This document shows positions 29,320-38,219 of a DNA stretch of 64,000 bases, piece after piece. A program made the position numbers and the translations under genes. This stretch comes from Psychrobacter alimentarius (GTDB lineage: Bacteria; Pseudomonadota; Gammaproteobacteria; Pseudomonadales; Moraxellaceae): positions 2,976,001-3,040,000 of the forward strand of contig NZ_CP014945.1 in the NCBI RefSeq assembly GCF_001606025.1, given 5' to 3'. The notes beneath the pieces are model-generated. The model was not told the origin of the DNA, did no database searches, and saw only the letters and a program-made list of their open reading frames with translations. Positions within the stretch are counted from its first letter, which is position 1; each line of letters opens with the position of its first letter.

Positions 29320-29949
29320 TTACTCTTCAACGCCAGCGTCTTGACCTTTATATTTTGCGTTTGCGTAGTCCCAGTTCACAAGCTTGTCTAGGAACGTGTC
29401 AACATAGTCAGGACGACGGTTACGGTAATCTACATAGTACGCATGTTCCCATACATCACAAGTCAATACGGCTACTTGATTATGTGCAAGTGGGGTATCA
29501 GCGTTAGCTGTTTTGGCAATAGACAATTTGCCACCAACTTTGTCAGCGACTAGCCATGCCCAACCTGAACCAAATTGAGTCAATGCTGCGTTTTTGAACT
29601 CTTCACGGAACTTGTCATAGCTACCGAAATCTTCTTCGATTTTGCCTTTTAGATCGCCAGTAGGTTCGCCGCCGCCGTTGGTTGGCGTCATGCAGTTCCA
29701 ATAAAACGTGTGGTTCCATACTTGGGCTGCTTGATTAAACATACCTTGCTTGCTCTCATCTTTAGCAGTTGCTTCGATGATTTCTGGCAATGTTTTGTCT
29801 TCTAAACCAGAACCTGGTAATAGCTCATTTAGCTTGTTCACATAAGCAGCATGATGTTTGTCATGATGGTATTCTAGTGTCTCTGCACTGATATGTGGCT
29901 CTAATGCGTCTTTTGCATATGGTAGATCTGGTAAAGTAATATTTGACAT
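29320..29949 (-). CDS. sodB: Superoxide dismutase, iron type
   Basis: Cytoplasmic enzyme converting superoxide to peroxide and oxygen. Metal ligands are seen at H28 (EYHHDKHH), H80 (QVWNHTFYW), D165 and H169 (DVWEHAYYVDY). Gln75 in FNQAAQVW is the position that marks iron-type enzymes. At 209 residues it is slightly longer than E. coli SodB because of extra C-terminal residues. It is transcribed alone with a strong terminator, and a diverged copy of its 3' end lies downstream at 27966. Confidence 0.95.
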   Translation of the reverse strand: MSNITLPDLPYAKDALEPHISAETLEYHHDKHHAAYVNKLNELLPGSGLEDKTLPEIIEATAKDESKQGMFNQAAQVWNHTFYWNCMTPTNGGGEPTGDLKGKIEEDFGSYDKFREEFKNAALTQFGSGWAWLVADKVGGKLSIAKTANADTPLAHNQVAVLTCDVWEHAYYVDYRNRRPDYVDTFLDKLVNWDYANAKYKGQDAGVEE

Positions 29950-30331
29950 AGTTATTTTATCCTTGCTGTTTTTGACCGTTACGTTATAAAAGCTAAATTC
30001 TACACTGTTCTTACTTCACAAAATAGCGGTCTAAAGTGGCTGAGTTTATTGTTTGAATTAAATTTTATCGCTTAATACACGTTATTGCTTAACACAGTAT
30101 CACGTATTATGATGGAGCCAAAACTGATTGGGCTATTGCTTTTGCCCCAACGCCAAGTGGCTGGCTTTATATATGTTTGTTAACTTAATATTCATAAGCC
30201 ATAAGATATAATTCACTGTAGCTTGCGGGCTAGTATAGCAAACGTGACCGAGAGTATCAGTTACCAAATGTTATAGACCATGCTTACAAGCGCACAGAAA
30301 ACCATCCTTATCCACATGACGGAATGATACC
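29950..30331. other. Intergenic region, sodB / rdgB
   Basis: No gene seen; A+T-rich divergent promoter region without a clear Fur-type palindrome or hairpin. Confidence 0.45.
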
Positions 30332-30988
30332 ATGAGTACCATTGACACCCCGATACTCTCTAAAACTTTCTCTACCCAATCAGCACCCGATAACCAATGG
30401 GTACTCGCCAGTAATAATAAAGGTAAACTGGCTGAGTTTCAAAGGTTGTTTGCTGAAGCAAATCTGAATGTAACGATTGTACCGCAAGGTGAGCTGGGCA
30501 TCGAAGACGCCGTCGAAGATGGTCTAAGCTTTGTAGAAAACGCCATTATCAAGGCACGACATGCCAGCCGTATCAGTGGACTACCTGCGATTGCCGATGA
30601 CTCTGGTTTGTGTGTTCCCGTACTGGGCAACGCGCCTGGTATTTACTCTGCACGCTATGCAGGCGAACACGGTAATGATGACAAAAACAATGCCAAGCTT
30701 GTCAATGATTTGCAGGCGATGCGCGGTGAGCAGCCTATTAAAGGCATGTTCGTTTGCGTTTTAGCCATGGTGCGCCACGCGGATGATTCGCTACCAATTA
30801 TCGCACAAGGTCTATGGCAGGGTGAAATTTTAGAAGCGCCGCACGGTGATGGTGGCTTCGGTTATGATCCATTGTTTTGGTTGCCAGAGCGACAAGCGAC
30901 AGCAGCAAGCCTAACCCCTACGGATAAAAACCGCATCAGTCATCGTGGTCAAGCGATCCAGCAATTGCTAGCCCAGCTGTCGTTATAG
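30332..30988 (+). CDS. rdgB: XTP/dITP diphosphatase (RdgB/HAM1 family)
   Basis: House-cleaning enzyme that hydrolyses dITP, ITP and XTP to monophosphates, keeping deaminated purines out of DNA. Family signatures: LASNNKGKLAEF near residue 26, FVENAIIKARHAS, ADDSGLCV with catalytic Asp residues, GIYSARYAG, GDGGFGYDPLF and ISHRGQA. It has 218 residues, with about 20 more at the N-terminus than E. coli RdgB. GGAA lies before the ATG. Confidence 0.95.
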   Translation: MSTIDTPILSKTFSTQSAPDNQWVLASNNKGKLAEFQRLFAEANLNVTIVPQGELGIEDAVEDGLSFVENAIIKARHASRISGLPAIADDSGLCVPVLGNAPGIYSARYAGEHGNDDKNNAKLVNDLQAMRGEQPIKGMFVCVLAMVRHADDSLPIIAQGLWQGEILEAPHGDGGFGYDPLFWLPERQATAASLTPTDKNRISHRGQAIQQLLAQLSL

Positions 30989-31035
30989 ATTTCTATATAA
31001 GTAATAATAAAATCTGTCTAGCGCCAATATAGAAT

Positions 31036-31105
31036 GACTGGTCAGCATTTTTTGCAGCCTCTGTCACGCTATACGAACAGCAAGCAAGAGAAATACTTAC
31101 CAGTC
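31036..31105. repeat. Dispersed hairpin element, copy A
   Basis: Outer arms GACTGGT/ACCAGTC, then a small internal loop, an inner ATTT/AAAT pairing, and a core with GCAGCCTCTGT and AGCAAGCAAG. Copies B (35338-35406) and C (36848-36907) share the core and layout but have different, still complementary arms. Confidence 0.5.
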
Positions 31106-31232
31106 GAACTCAAAATACCTATATCGTTTTCATGTTGAACTGACCATAGCAAACAGATAATTTTTACTTTAATAAGCAGATAGATTATACTGTTCTACTT
31201 TTAAAATTTTGTTGAAAGCCCTAATTTGGCTG

Positions 31233-31238
31233 TATAAT
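31233..31238 (+). promoter_or_regulatory. Putative -10 element upstream of tig
   Basis: Perfect TATAAT 265 bp before the tig start. Upstream, TTGTTG lies 18 bp away and TTGAAA 15 bp away as possible -35 elements. If used, the tig leader would be about 260 nt long. Confidence 0.45.
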
Positions 31239-31503
31239 TCGCCAAAAAACGTTATTATGCGGCTTATTAACGGTTTATGATTGATATTTGATAGCGTCTA
31301 TAACCTCGACATTCTCAACCATTAGTACCAGTGGTGATTGCTTCTGGCACCGATAATGAGTGTGTGCGCTATCATTATCCCCTATTTATTCCAACGGCAA
31401 GCCGTCGTACACGCTCATATTTTGAGGCGCGGTTGTCTATTACCATTTAACTCCAAGTACTATTAAATCAAACGTACTATTTAATCCTAAAGGTGTAATG
31501 AAC

Positions 31504-32847
31504 ATGGCTACAGATTTACAAGTCACAACCAACAAGCTATCTAATAAAGAGACTCAGCTAACGGTTAAAGTACCTGTCGAAAAGATTCAAAACAAAGTTG
31601 AAGGCCGTATTCGCCAAGTTGCGAAAACTGCCAAAATCGACGGTTTCCGTAAAGGTAACGTTCCTATGTCACACATCCGCTCTCAGTACGGTGCTGGCAT
31701 TCAACAAGAAGTGATCAACGATGTAATCCGCGATACTGTATTTGAAGCGATCAAATCTGAAGACATCCGCGCGGTTGGCATGCCTAACATCGACGACGTG
31801 AAACTTGAAGACGATTTCTTGGTCTATCAAGCCACTGTTGAAATCTTCCCAGAAGTAGATGTACAAGGTATTGATGAAATCGAAGTTGAACGTCACACTG
31901 CACAAGTGAGTGAAGAAGACGTTGATACCATGATCGAAAACCTACAAAAGCAACGTGAAGAGTTCGTTGAGAAAAAAGGCATGGCTGCTAAAGACAACCA
32001 AGTCACTTTTGATTTTGAAGGCTCAATCGATGGCGAAAAATTTGAAGGCGGCTCTGCTGAAGACTTCAAATTGGTTATCGGTAGCAACCAGATGATCCCA
32101 GGCTTTGAAGCGGGTATCAAAGGCATGAAAGCTGGCGAAGAAAAAGTCATCGACGTGACTTTCCCAGAAGATTACCAAGCTGAGAACCTAGCGGGTAAAG
32201 AAGCTCAGTTCAAAATCAATGTGAAATTGGTTGAAAAATCTAAGCTACCTGAAATCGATGATGCGTTCCTAGAGCTATTCGGTGTGACCGAGGGCGGCGT
32301 TGAGAAATTAAAAGAAGACGTCCGCAAAAACATGGAACGCGAAATCAAAAACGCTGCGCGTAGCCAAGTGAAGCAAGCGACTTTTGATGCGTTGCTAGAA
32401 AAGAATGAATTTGACGTACCAAACGCCATGTTAGAGCAAGAAATCGAGCGTCAACGCAACATGATGATGCAACGTTTCTCTCAGCAGTTCGGCGCGAACG
32501 CTGACAGCTTCGACAAAGACATGCTGCCAAATGAGCTATTTGAAGAGCAAGCGCTACGTGCTGCCCGTCTTGGCATCATCGTTGCCCGCGTTATCGATAC
32601 CAAAGGCTTAGAAGTAGATCAAGAGCGTGTTGAAACCTTCATCAAAGAAGCCGCTGAAAACTACGAAGATCCAGCAGAAGTCATCGAGTACTACACCAAT
32701 GACAAGCAGCAACGCGCTAACATTGAGTCTGTGGTATTAGAAGACCAAGTGGTAGATTATTTGATCAGCCAAGGTAAAGTAACTGACAAAGAAGTCAGCT
32801 ATCAAGACTTGCTAGCGGCTCAGCAACAACAGCAGCAAGGCATGTAA
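31504..32847 (+). CDS. tig: Trigger factor
   Basis: Ribosome-bound chaperone and peptidyl-prolyl isomerase that meets nascent chains. Order: N-terminal ribosome-binding domain with a GFRKGNVP variant of the docking signature near residue 45, a central FKBP-type domain (about 155-240) and the helical C-terminal arms, ending in a Gln-rich tail. It has 447 residues, slightly longer than the E. coli protein. I chose the second ATG (31504) because AAAGGTG is correctly spaced from it; the ATG two codons earlier is too close. It is followed by clpP and clpX in the classic order. Confidence 0.95.
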   Translation: MATDLQVTTNKLSNKETQLTVKVPVEKIQNKVEGRIRQVAKTAKIDGFRKGNVPMSHIRSQYGAGIQQEVINDVIRDTVFEAIKSEDIRAVGMPNIDDVKLEDDFLVYQATVEIFPEVDVQGIDEIEVERHTAQVSEEDVDTMIENLQKQREEFVEKKGMAAKDNQVTFDFEGSIDGEKFEGGSAEDFKLVIGSNQMIPGFEAGIKGMKAGEEKVIDVTFPEDYQAENLAGKEAQFKINVKLVEKSKLPEIDDAFLELFGVTEGGVEKLKEDVRKNMEREIKNAARSQVKQATFDALLEKNEFDVPNAMLEQEIERQRNMMMQRFSQQFGANADSFDKDMLPNELFEEQALRAARLGIIVARVIDTKGLEVDQERVETFIKEAAENYEDPAEVIEYYTNDKQQRANIESVVLEDQVVDYLISQGKVTDKEVSYQDLLAAQQQQQQGM

Positions 32848-33263
32848 TTTAGTAGGATATTACTTAGCAATTTGCTAGTTACTGGCATTCAGTGCTAAGT
32901 GTTATCGAAACATGCTCTAATAAAATGCCCTAACAAACTTGTTAGGGCATTTTTATTGGGGCTTATATATCTTTTTTATAAACAGTTTATAGGCAATCCC
33001 CTTGATAAACGCGCATCGACGCCTTATTAATAGGAAGTCACTCCTATTATTGATAGAAAAACATTTTGCACATGAAAAAATTACCATTGCTCCAATAAAA
33101 AAGTTACCATTAGTGCAATTATTTTGAACAGCATCTAGAGCGTACCACTGTATCTAGTGAGTGTTATCCCTCAGCGGCAATACTTATAATGATAAACACC
33201 GATAACAGCTTGGTCGTTCGTTTTCTTACCCTTATCTTATGTACGTATAAACAGGACATTTTT
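32848..33263. other. Intergenic region, tig / clpP
   Basis: No gene. After the terminator, a CTTGAT at 33002 is only a weak match to a heat-shock -35. Two imperfect 16-bp direct repeats (33081-33096 and 33104-33119; TTACCATT then CAAT; 13 of 16 identical) lie 145 bp before clpP, 23 bp apart, and might bind a regulator. Confidence 0.45.
32924..32956 (+). terminator. Terminator after tig
   Basis: AATGCCCTAAC/GTTAGGGCATT, an 11-bp perfect stem with a 6-nt loop and a T-run. Confidence 0.92.
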
Positions 33264-33938
33264 ATGACAGATTATGATCGCATTACTGCCAACCCACATT
33301 TTGATATGCTGATGAGTGCGCACAATGAGGTGCAAAATACGCAAGCTGCATTAGTCCCTATGGTTGTTGAGCAATCATCACGCGGTGAACGCTCGTTTGA
33401 TATCTTTTCACGCCTATTGCGTGAGCGTGTGATCTTTTTGACCGGTCAAGTTGAAGACCACATGGCCAATCTAATCGTCGCCCAGTTGTTATTCTTAGAA
33501 GCAGAAAACCCTGATAAAGATATCCATTTATATATCAATTCACCAGGTGGTTCAGTCAGTGCAGGTTTGGCGATTTTTGATACCATGAACTTCATCAAAC
33601 CTGAAGTATCTACCATCTGTATGGGCGGTGCTTATAGCATGGGTTCATTCTTATTGGCAGCGGGTCAAAAAGGCAAACGTTATTCACTCGCCAATGCGCG
33701 TGTGATGATTCACCAGCCTTCAGGCGGCGCACAAGGTCAAGCGACCGATATCGAAATCAATGCGCGTGAAATTCTAAAAACTCGTGCTCGCTTAAACCAA
33801 ATCTTGGCCGAGCGTACAGGCCAACCAGTAGAGAAAATCGAAAAAGACGTCGAGCGTGATTTCTGGTTAGATGCGCAAGAAGCCAAAGAATACGGTTTGG
33901 TTGATGAAGTATTAGAGCGTCGCCCTGACTCTTTATAA
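33264..33938 (+). CDS. clpP: ATP-dependent Clp protease proteolytic subunit
   Basis: Serine peptidase that forms a double heptamer and degrades substrates unfolded by ClpX. The triad is S125 (GGAYSMGS), H150 (MIHQPSGG) and D199 (VERDFW). It has 224 residues with a short N-terminal propeptide-like stretch. The start at 33264 follows AGGACA; the open frame begins 25 codons earlier but lacks a ribosome site and family similarity. It is separated from tig by a terminator, so clpP probably has its own promoter shared with clpX. Confidence 0.95.
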   Translation: MTDYDRITANPHFDMLMSAHNEVQNTQAALVPMVVEQSSRGERSFDIFSRLLRERVIFLTGQVEDHMANLIVAQLLFLEAENPDKDIHLYINSPGGSVSAGLAIFDTMNFIKPEVSTICMGGAYSMGSFLLAAGQKGKRYSLANARVMIHQPSGGAQGQATDIEINAREILKTRARLNQILAERTGQPVEKIEKDVERDFWLDAQEAKEYGLVDEVLERRPDSL

Positions 33939-34045
33939 TATTGAGACAAAACCTTGTTAATCATCGAATGCCTCAGCGTATAAGCGCTGTCATTCGTGTG
34001 AATCATTAGAATATTTATAAGCGTTAAATTTTAGGAGCGCCTTTT

Positions 34046-35320
34046 ATGGCAGAAGATACTACCCCGCATTGTTCGTTTTGCGGCAAAGCCAAAAGCGATG
34101 TACAGCAGCTGATTGCCGCTGACGATGCCAATATTTGTAATGAATGTATTGAGCTATGTACCGATCTAATCGCAGACAGTGCCGAAGACAATGACGACGA
34201 TAGCGAGATTGATACCTCTTGGGTCAATAAAAAGCTACCAACGCCAAAAGAGCTGCGCGCCAAGCTTGATGAATATGTCATTGGCCAAGACGCTGCCAAA
34301 AAAGCGTTATCTGTTGCCGTTTATAACCATTATAAACGTCTAAAAGTCAGCCAGACGCTGGCTCGTGACAGCAGAAAAGCCAAAATCGGCGCGGATGATG
34401 CGATGGTAGAGCTTGCCAAAAGCAACATATTGCTGATTGGCCCAACAGGTTCTGGTAAGACATTACTGGCGCAAACTCTAGCACGCCTGCTTGATGTACC
34501 GTTTGCTATGGCTGACGCGACGACCTTAACCGAAGCAGGCTATGTCGGTGAAGATGTCGAAAACATCGTGCAAAAACTATTGCAAGCCTCTGATTATGAT
34601 GTAAGTAAGGCTGAGCAAGGCATCATCTATATTGATGAGATCGATAAAATCAGTAAAAAAGGGGATAACCCTTCTATCACACGCGACGTATCAGGCGAAG
34701 GCGTACAGCAAGCCTTGCTAAAGCTCATCGAAGGCACGGTTGCTGCTATTCCGCCACACGGTGGTCGTAAGCATCCACAGCAAGAGCTGATCCAAGTTGA
34801 TACAAGCAACATTCTTATCATCGTTGGTGGTGCATTTGCTGGTCTTGATAAAGTGATTCAGCAGCGTACTGAAAAAGGCGGCATTGGCTTTAACGCGGAT
34901 GTTAGCTCAAAAGATGACAGCCGTCGCAGCTCAGATTTGCTGCAACAGGTTGAGCCAGAAGATCTGATCAAATTTGGTCTCATTCCTGAGCTGATTGGTC
35001 GTTTGCCTGTGCTTGCTGCGCTACAAGAGCTTGATGAAGAAGCCTTGGTGCAAATTCTCACTGAGCCAAAAAATGCTTTGGTGAAACAGTACAAATATTT
35101 GTTCGACATGGAAGGCGCTGAAATCACTTTCACACAAGAAGCACTTGATGCCATCGCCAAAAAAGCCATGGAGCGTAAAACAGGTGCACGTGGTTTGCGC
35201 TCTATCGTAGAAAACGCGCTACTTGAAACCATGTATGAGCTGCCATCGATGAAAGATGCCAAAACTGTGATGGTTGATGCTGATGTCATTAACGAAGGTA
35301 AGATCCCTAAGATTGCTTAA
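34046..35320 (+). CDS. clpX: ATP-dependent Clp protease ATPase subunit ClpX
   Basis: AAA+ unfoldase that recognises tagged proteins and feeds them to ClpP. The zinc-binding domain has C9, C12, C31 and C34; Walker A is GPTGSGKT (132-139); Walker B is IIYIDEIDK; the sensor regions follow. It has 424 residues, standard size. It lies 107 bp after clpP in the same direction. lon, which follows clpX in many gammaproteobacteria, is absent; a short-chain dehydrogenase gene follows. Confidence 0.96.
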   Translation: MAEDTTPHCSFCGKAKSDVQQLIAADDANICNECIELCTDLIADSAEDNDDDSEIDTSWVNKKLPTPKELRAKLDEYVIGQDAAKKALSVAVYNHYKRLKVSQTLARDSRKAKIGADDAMVELAKSNILLIGPTGSGKTLLAQTLARLLDVPFAMADATTLTEAGYVGEDVENIVQKLLQASDYDVSKAEQGIIYIDEIDKISKKGDNPSITRDVSGEGVQQALLKLIEGTVAAIPPHGGRKHPQQELIQVDTSNILIIVGGAFAGLDKVIQQRTEKGGIGFNADVSSKDDSRRSSDLLQQVEPEDLIKFGLIPELIGRLPVLAALQELDEEALVQILTEPKNALVKQYKYLFDMEGAEITFTQEALDAIAKKAMERKTGARGLRSIVENALLETMYELPSMKDAKTVMVDADVINEGKIPKIA

Positions 35321-35337
35321 TGTCGTTTACCGACATA

Positions 35338-35406
35338 GTGCGATTGGAATGAATTTTTCGTAGCCTCTGTTTAGCAGTAAGCAAGGAAAATTTAGATCAA
35401 TTGCAC
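35338..35406. repeat. Dispersed hairpin element, copy B
   Basis: Arms GTGCGATTG/CAATTGCAC (one G-U pair), inner AATTTTT/GAAAATT pairing, and a core with TAGCCTCTGT and AAGCAAGG. It has the same architecture as copies A and C, just after clpX. Confidence 0.5.
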
Positions 35407-35452
35407 GTAACTAGTAACGGATCGATCTTACTTAGTATCGACTGGCTTATAT

Positions 35453-35491
35453 AAAAAAGCGTCTGGCATCCTATGCTAAGACGCTTTTTTT
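35453..35491 (+). terminator. Terminator after clpX
   Basis: AAAAAAGCGTCT/AGACGCTTTTTT stem with a 14-nt loop and a T-run. Confidence 0.9.
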
Positions 35492-35673
35492 ATGTCTGTT
35501 TTAGCAGTTATTTATTGAGCGACTGAAATGACAGCCACGTCTATGAAACGTAAACCGTGCTACTCATAAATCATGCTAAGGTATATAGTCTATTTAAATA
35601 GTCCTATTTAACTTTTAATATTATTACTGGTCTATTGCTCACTTATCGCTCATTAAACAAAGGATTGTTTATC

Positions 35674-36702
35674 ATGCTGAATAATATAACCACTCTGGCA
35701 ACATCATTACGTCAACACCTACCCTTTCTCCCCTCCAACCATGAGAACGATGATATTGCATCTTATTATCGTAATCATGTTGCTGCTATCACTGGTGCAG
35801 GTTCTGGCATGGGGCGCGAGCTTGCGCTTCATCTAGCAAAAATGGGCTGCCATGTTGCCTTGTCAGATATCAATGCGGAGCAGCTAGCACAAACCAAAGA
35901 CATGCTGGCCGGTTACGATATCCTCGTCACAACGACTGTGCTTGATGTCTCAGACAATCAGGCCATGCAAGCATGGGCGGATAGTGTAATGAGTAATCAT
36001 GGCAAAGTGCACTTTATCTTCAACAATGCAGGCGTGGCGTTCTCCTCGACGATAGAAGGCGCTAGTATTGAGGAGCTTGAGTGGGTAATGGATATCAATT
36101 TTTGGGGCGTGGTTTATGGCACCAAGGCATTTTTACCACTCATCAAAAACAGTGTCAAACAAAGCGAATTGACGAGTGATCATCAAGACAATCAACCCCG
36201 CCAGTTTAAAGAACACGGTCATGTTATTAATATCTCAAGCTTATTTGGTTTGACCGCTCAGCCTTCTTACTCTGCTTACAATGCCAGTAAATTTGCGGTG
36301 CGCGGCTTTACAGAAAGCCTGCGTCAAGAGCTCAACATTCAACACTGTGGTGTGTCAGCAACTTGCGTGCATCCTGGCGGTATTAAGACAAATATTGCCA
36401 ATAGCGCGCGTGGTAATGATAGCGTCAGTGACGTAGGCATGCATACGGGTGAGAAAGCCATTAAGAGTTTTAACAAGTTGTTAAAATTTGATGCCAGCGA
36501 AGCTGCTTGGGTTATTTTACATGCCGCCGCGACCAATCAGCAGCGCTGCTTGATTGGCAATGATGCCAAGATGGTTGATGCGATTCAGCGGGTCTTTCCG
36601 TCACATTATAGTCAAGTGCTAAACGACATCACCAAATTTTCTCGAAAGCTAAAACCGCGACGTACTTCTAAGCACAATCATAAAACGGATGTTACGTCAT
36701 AA
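35674..36702 (+). CDS. Short-chain dehydrogenase/reductase
   Basis: NAD(P)-dependent oxidoreductase of 342 residues. Classical SDR motifs: TGAGSGMG (40-47), NNAGVAF, the catalytic Ser in INISSLFG, and YSAYNASK with the catalytic Tyr and Lys. VHPGGIKT follows. N-terminal (about 35 residues) and basic C-terminal extensions exceed the usual 250-residue core. The substrate is unknown. ATG 35674 is chosen, with AAAGGA upstream; the TTG at 35635 is unlikely. Confidence 0.87.
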   Translation: MLNNITTLATSLRQHLPFLPSNHENDDIASYYRNHVAAITGAGSGMGRELALHLAKMGCHVALSDINAEQLAQTKDMLAGYDILVTTTVLDVSDNQAMQAWADSVMSNHGKVHFIFNNAGVAFSSTIEGASIEELEWVMDINFWGVVYGTKAFLPLIKNSVKQSELTSDHQDNQPRQFKEHGHVINISSLFGLTAQPSYSAYNASKFAVRGFTESLRQELNIQHCGVSATCVHPGGIKTNIANSARGNDSVSDVGMHTGEKAIKSFNKLLKFDASEAAWVILHAAATNQQRCLIGNDAKMVDAIQRVFPSHYSQVLNDITKFSRKLKPRRTSKHNHKTDVTS

Positions 36703-36734
36703 GTAAAGACGTTCTATCGTAGTCACTCAAAATC

Positions 36735-36768
36735 AAAAAGCTCAGCTAACTAGACAGCTGGGTTTTTT
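36735..36768 (+). terminator. Terminator after SDR gene
   Basis: AGCTCAGCT/AGCTGGGTT stem with two G-U pairs and an 8-nt loop, then a T-run. Confidence 0.75.
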
Positions 36769-36847
36769 ACTCAGTACGTGAGTGATAATGATCATTCAAA
36801 TCAGACCAAATATAGCCAAGCCACTATAAAACACATATCTTGCTGCG

Positions 36848-36907
36848 AAGATAATTGCTATGTCGCCTTTATCCGCGCAGACACAGCTAACAAGGAACAT
36901 TTATCTT
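36848..36907. repeat. Dispersed hairpin element, copy C
   Basis: Arms AAGATAA/TTATCTT, inner ATGT/ACAT pairing, core CGCCTTTAT and AGCTAACAAGG. It is the most diverged of the three copies. Confidence 0.4.
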
Positions 36908-36966
36908 AGTAGCGCGTTGCCACATTTGTCATCATTTTATTTGGGACTGACCATAGCATACAGCTA

Positions 36967-38061
36967 TTAAGGCAGTTTCATATCGCCATCAACTAGCCAG
37001 CCCACACGTCGCATGATATAAGCAACCAAACCTGCGATTATCCCAGGCAATACAAACATCAGTAAGACAATGGCAACCCATAGCTGCGTCGTACTCATAA
37101 TACCTTGTGATGCTTCAATGACACCAAAGACCCCAACTAGGCCAGCCGTACCCATACCCGCGCCTGTCGCCGTACACGCCAAGCCAAAACCAACGGTGGC
37201 AATCGGCCCAACAATCGCACTGGCGATAACCGCTGGTAACAGGATTAAAGGTTTTCTAAATACATTGGGGATTTGAAGCATACTGGTGCCAAGACCTTGA
37301 GAGACGACGCCACTAATACCGTTGTCCTTAAAACTGGCAACCGCAAAGCCAATCATATGCGCTGCACAACCAACAACTGCGGCACCGCCCGCCAAACCAC
37401 CAAGTCCAATCGCAATACAAATAGCGGCGCTTGAGGTCGGCAGTGTCAATAAAATACCAACCACAACGGCAATGACAATGCCCATCAGTAATGGCTGTAA
37501 TTCAGTGGCCGCCTGAATACCTTGCCCAATAGCAGAAACCCCTGCCACGATGGGCGGATTGAGCAGTGCGCAGACCAATAAAGCCACTGCGCAAACCAGC
37601 AACGGCACCAATAAAATATCAAGCTTTGTCTTGCCAGCGATCCAAGTACCAGCGCGATAGGCAAATACAGACGTCAAATACGACCCTATTGGATTACCCG
37701 GCACCGCTACAAATGTCGCAGGGCCACCAACTTGCGAGGTAAAAAGCTCTCCTGCCATTAATGCTTCAGAATGCGCACCCAGCATACCAGCTACCAAGCA
37801 GCTAAGCATCACTAACGTTGGCGCTTTTAGATAATAAGCAACTCCGACGCCAATGCCAGCGCCCATCAACACTGAGGCCAGCTTGCCAACTGCCACCAAT
37901 GCTGGCAAACCCAACCATCCACCAATCTGCGAGATGATTAGACCTGCAATCAACGTGACAAATAGTCCCAATGCCATACCTGTGAATGCATCGATAAAAT
38001 ACTTTTGAAAAAAAGCTTTGATCGAGCTGGATGGCGGTGTTGCTGAGTCAGATACAGTCAT
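36967..38061 (-). CDS. PTS EIIC-like (PTS_EIIC_2) membrane transporter
   Basis: A 364-residue integral membrane protein with about ten hydrophobic segments rich in Gly and Ala. It resembles the PTS_EIIC_2 group of EIIC-like proteins: VPGNPIGSYL in the middle and repeated GGPATF / LPTSSAAI elements. No EIIA or EIIB domain or gene is present nearby, so it may work as a stand-alone transporter. The substrate is unknown. It converges with the SDR gene. Confidence 0.72.
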   Translation of the reverse strand: MTVSDSATPPSSSIKAFFQKYFIDAFTGMALGLFVTLIAGLIISQIGGWLGLPALVAVGKLASVLMGAGIGVGVAYYLKAPTLVMLSCLVAGMLGAHSEALMAGELFTSQVGGPATFVAVPGNPIGSYLTSVFAYRAGTWIAGKTKLDILLVPLLVCAVALLVCALLNPPIVAGVSAIGQGIQAATELQPLLMGIVIAVVVGILLTLPTSSAAICIAIGLGGLAGGAAVVGCAAHMIGFAVASFKDNGISGVVSQGLGTSMLQIPNVFRKPLILLPAVIASAIVGPIATVGFGLACTATGAGMGTAGLVGVFGVIEASQGIMSTTQLWVAIVLLMFVLPGIIAGLVAYIMRRVGWLVDGDMKLP

Positions 38062-38152
38062 GGCCTTACTCTTTATAAAGGGTAAAATAAAATTGGATAA
38101 ACCAAAAGATAGAAGATTTTAAAGACAGAGTTTTTTATAGAGAATTAGAATC

Positions 38153-38181
38153 AAAAAAAGCGTCATTGCGACGCTTTTTTT
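38153..38181 (-). terminator. Terminator after SPOR gene
   Basis: AAGCGTC/GACGCTT stem with a 5-nt loop, flanked by seven A and seven T. Confidence 0.9.
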
Positions 38182-38219
38182 GATAAACAGACTTTTAATG
38201 CTACTAAACATCCTTCACT

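Larger units (their letters stand above)
30989..31503. other. Intergenic region upstream of tig
   Basis: 515 bp without a gene. It holds one copy of a dispersed hairpin element (31036-31105), a short sequence shared with 36946-36963, a TATAAT near 31233, and a long leader with two hairpins: GATAATGA/TCATTATC (31352-31359 with 31372-31379) and ACGGC/GCCGT around 31393-31404. Confidence 0.55.
35321..35673. other. Intergenic region, clpX / SDR gene
   Basis: No gene. It contains a small ATGTCG/CGACAT hairpin right after the clpX stop, repeat copy B, and the clpX terminator. Confidence 0.5.

Noticed and set aside
33000..33040. Heat-shock (sigma-32) promoter for clpP
   Set aside because: CTTGAT is present, but no good CCCCAT-type -10 lies at the right distance, so the match is too weak.
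33189..33263. N-terminal extension of ClpP
   Set aside because: No ribosome site and no similarity to ClpP; ATG 33264 has AGGACA upstream.
34858..35289. 143-codon minus-strand frame inside clpX
   Set aside because: It lies wholly antisense to conserved clpX and is Ser-rich with no motif.
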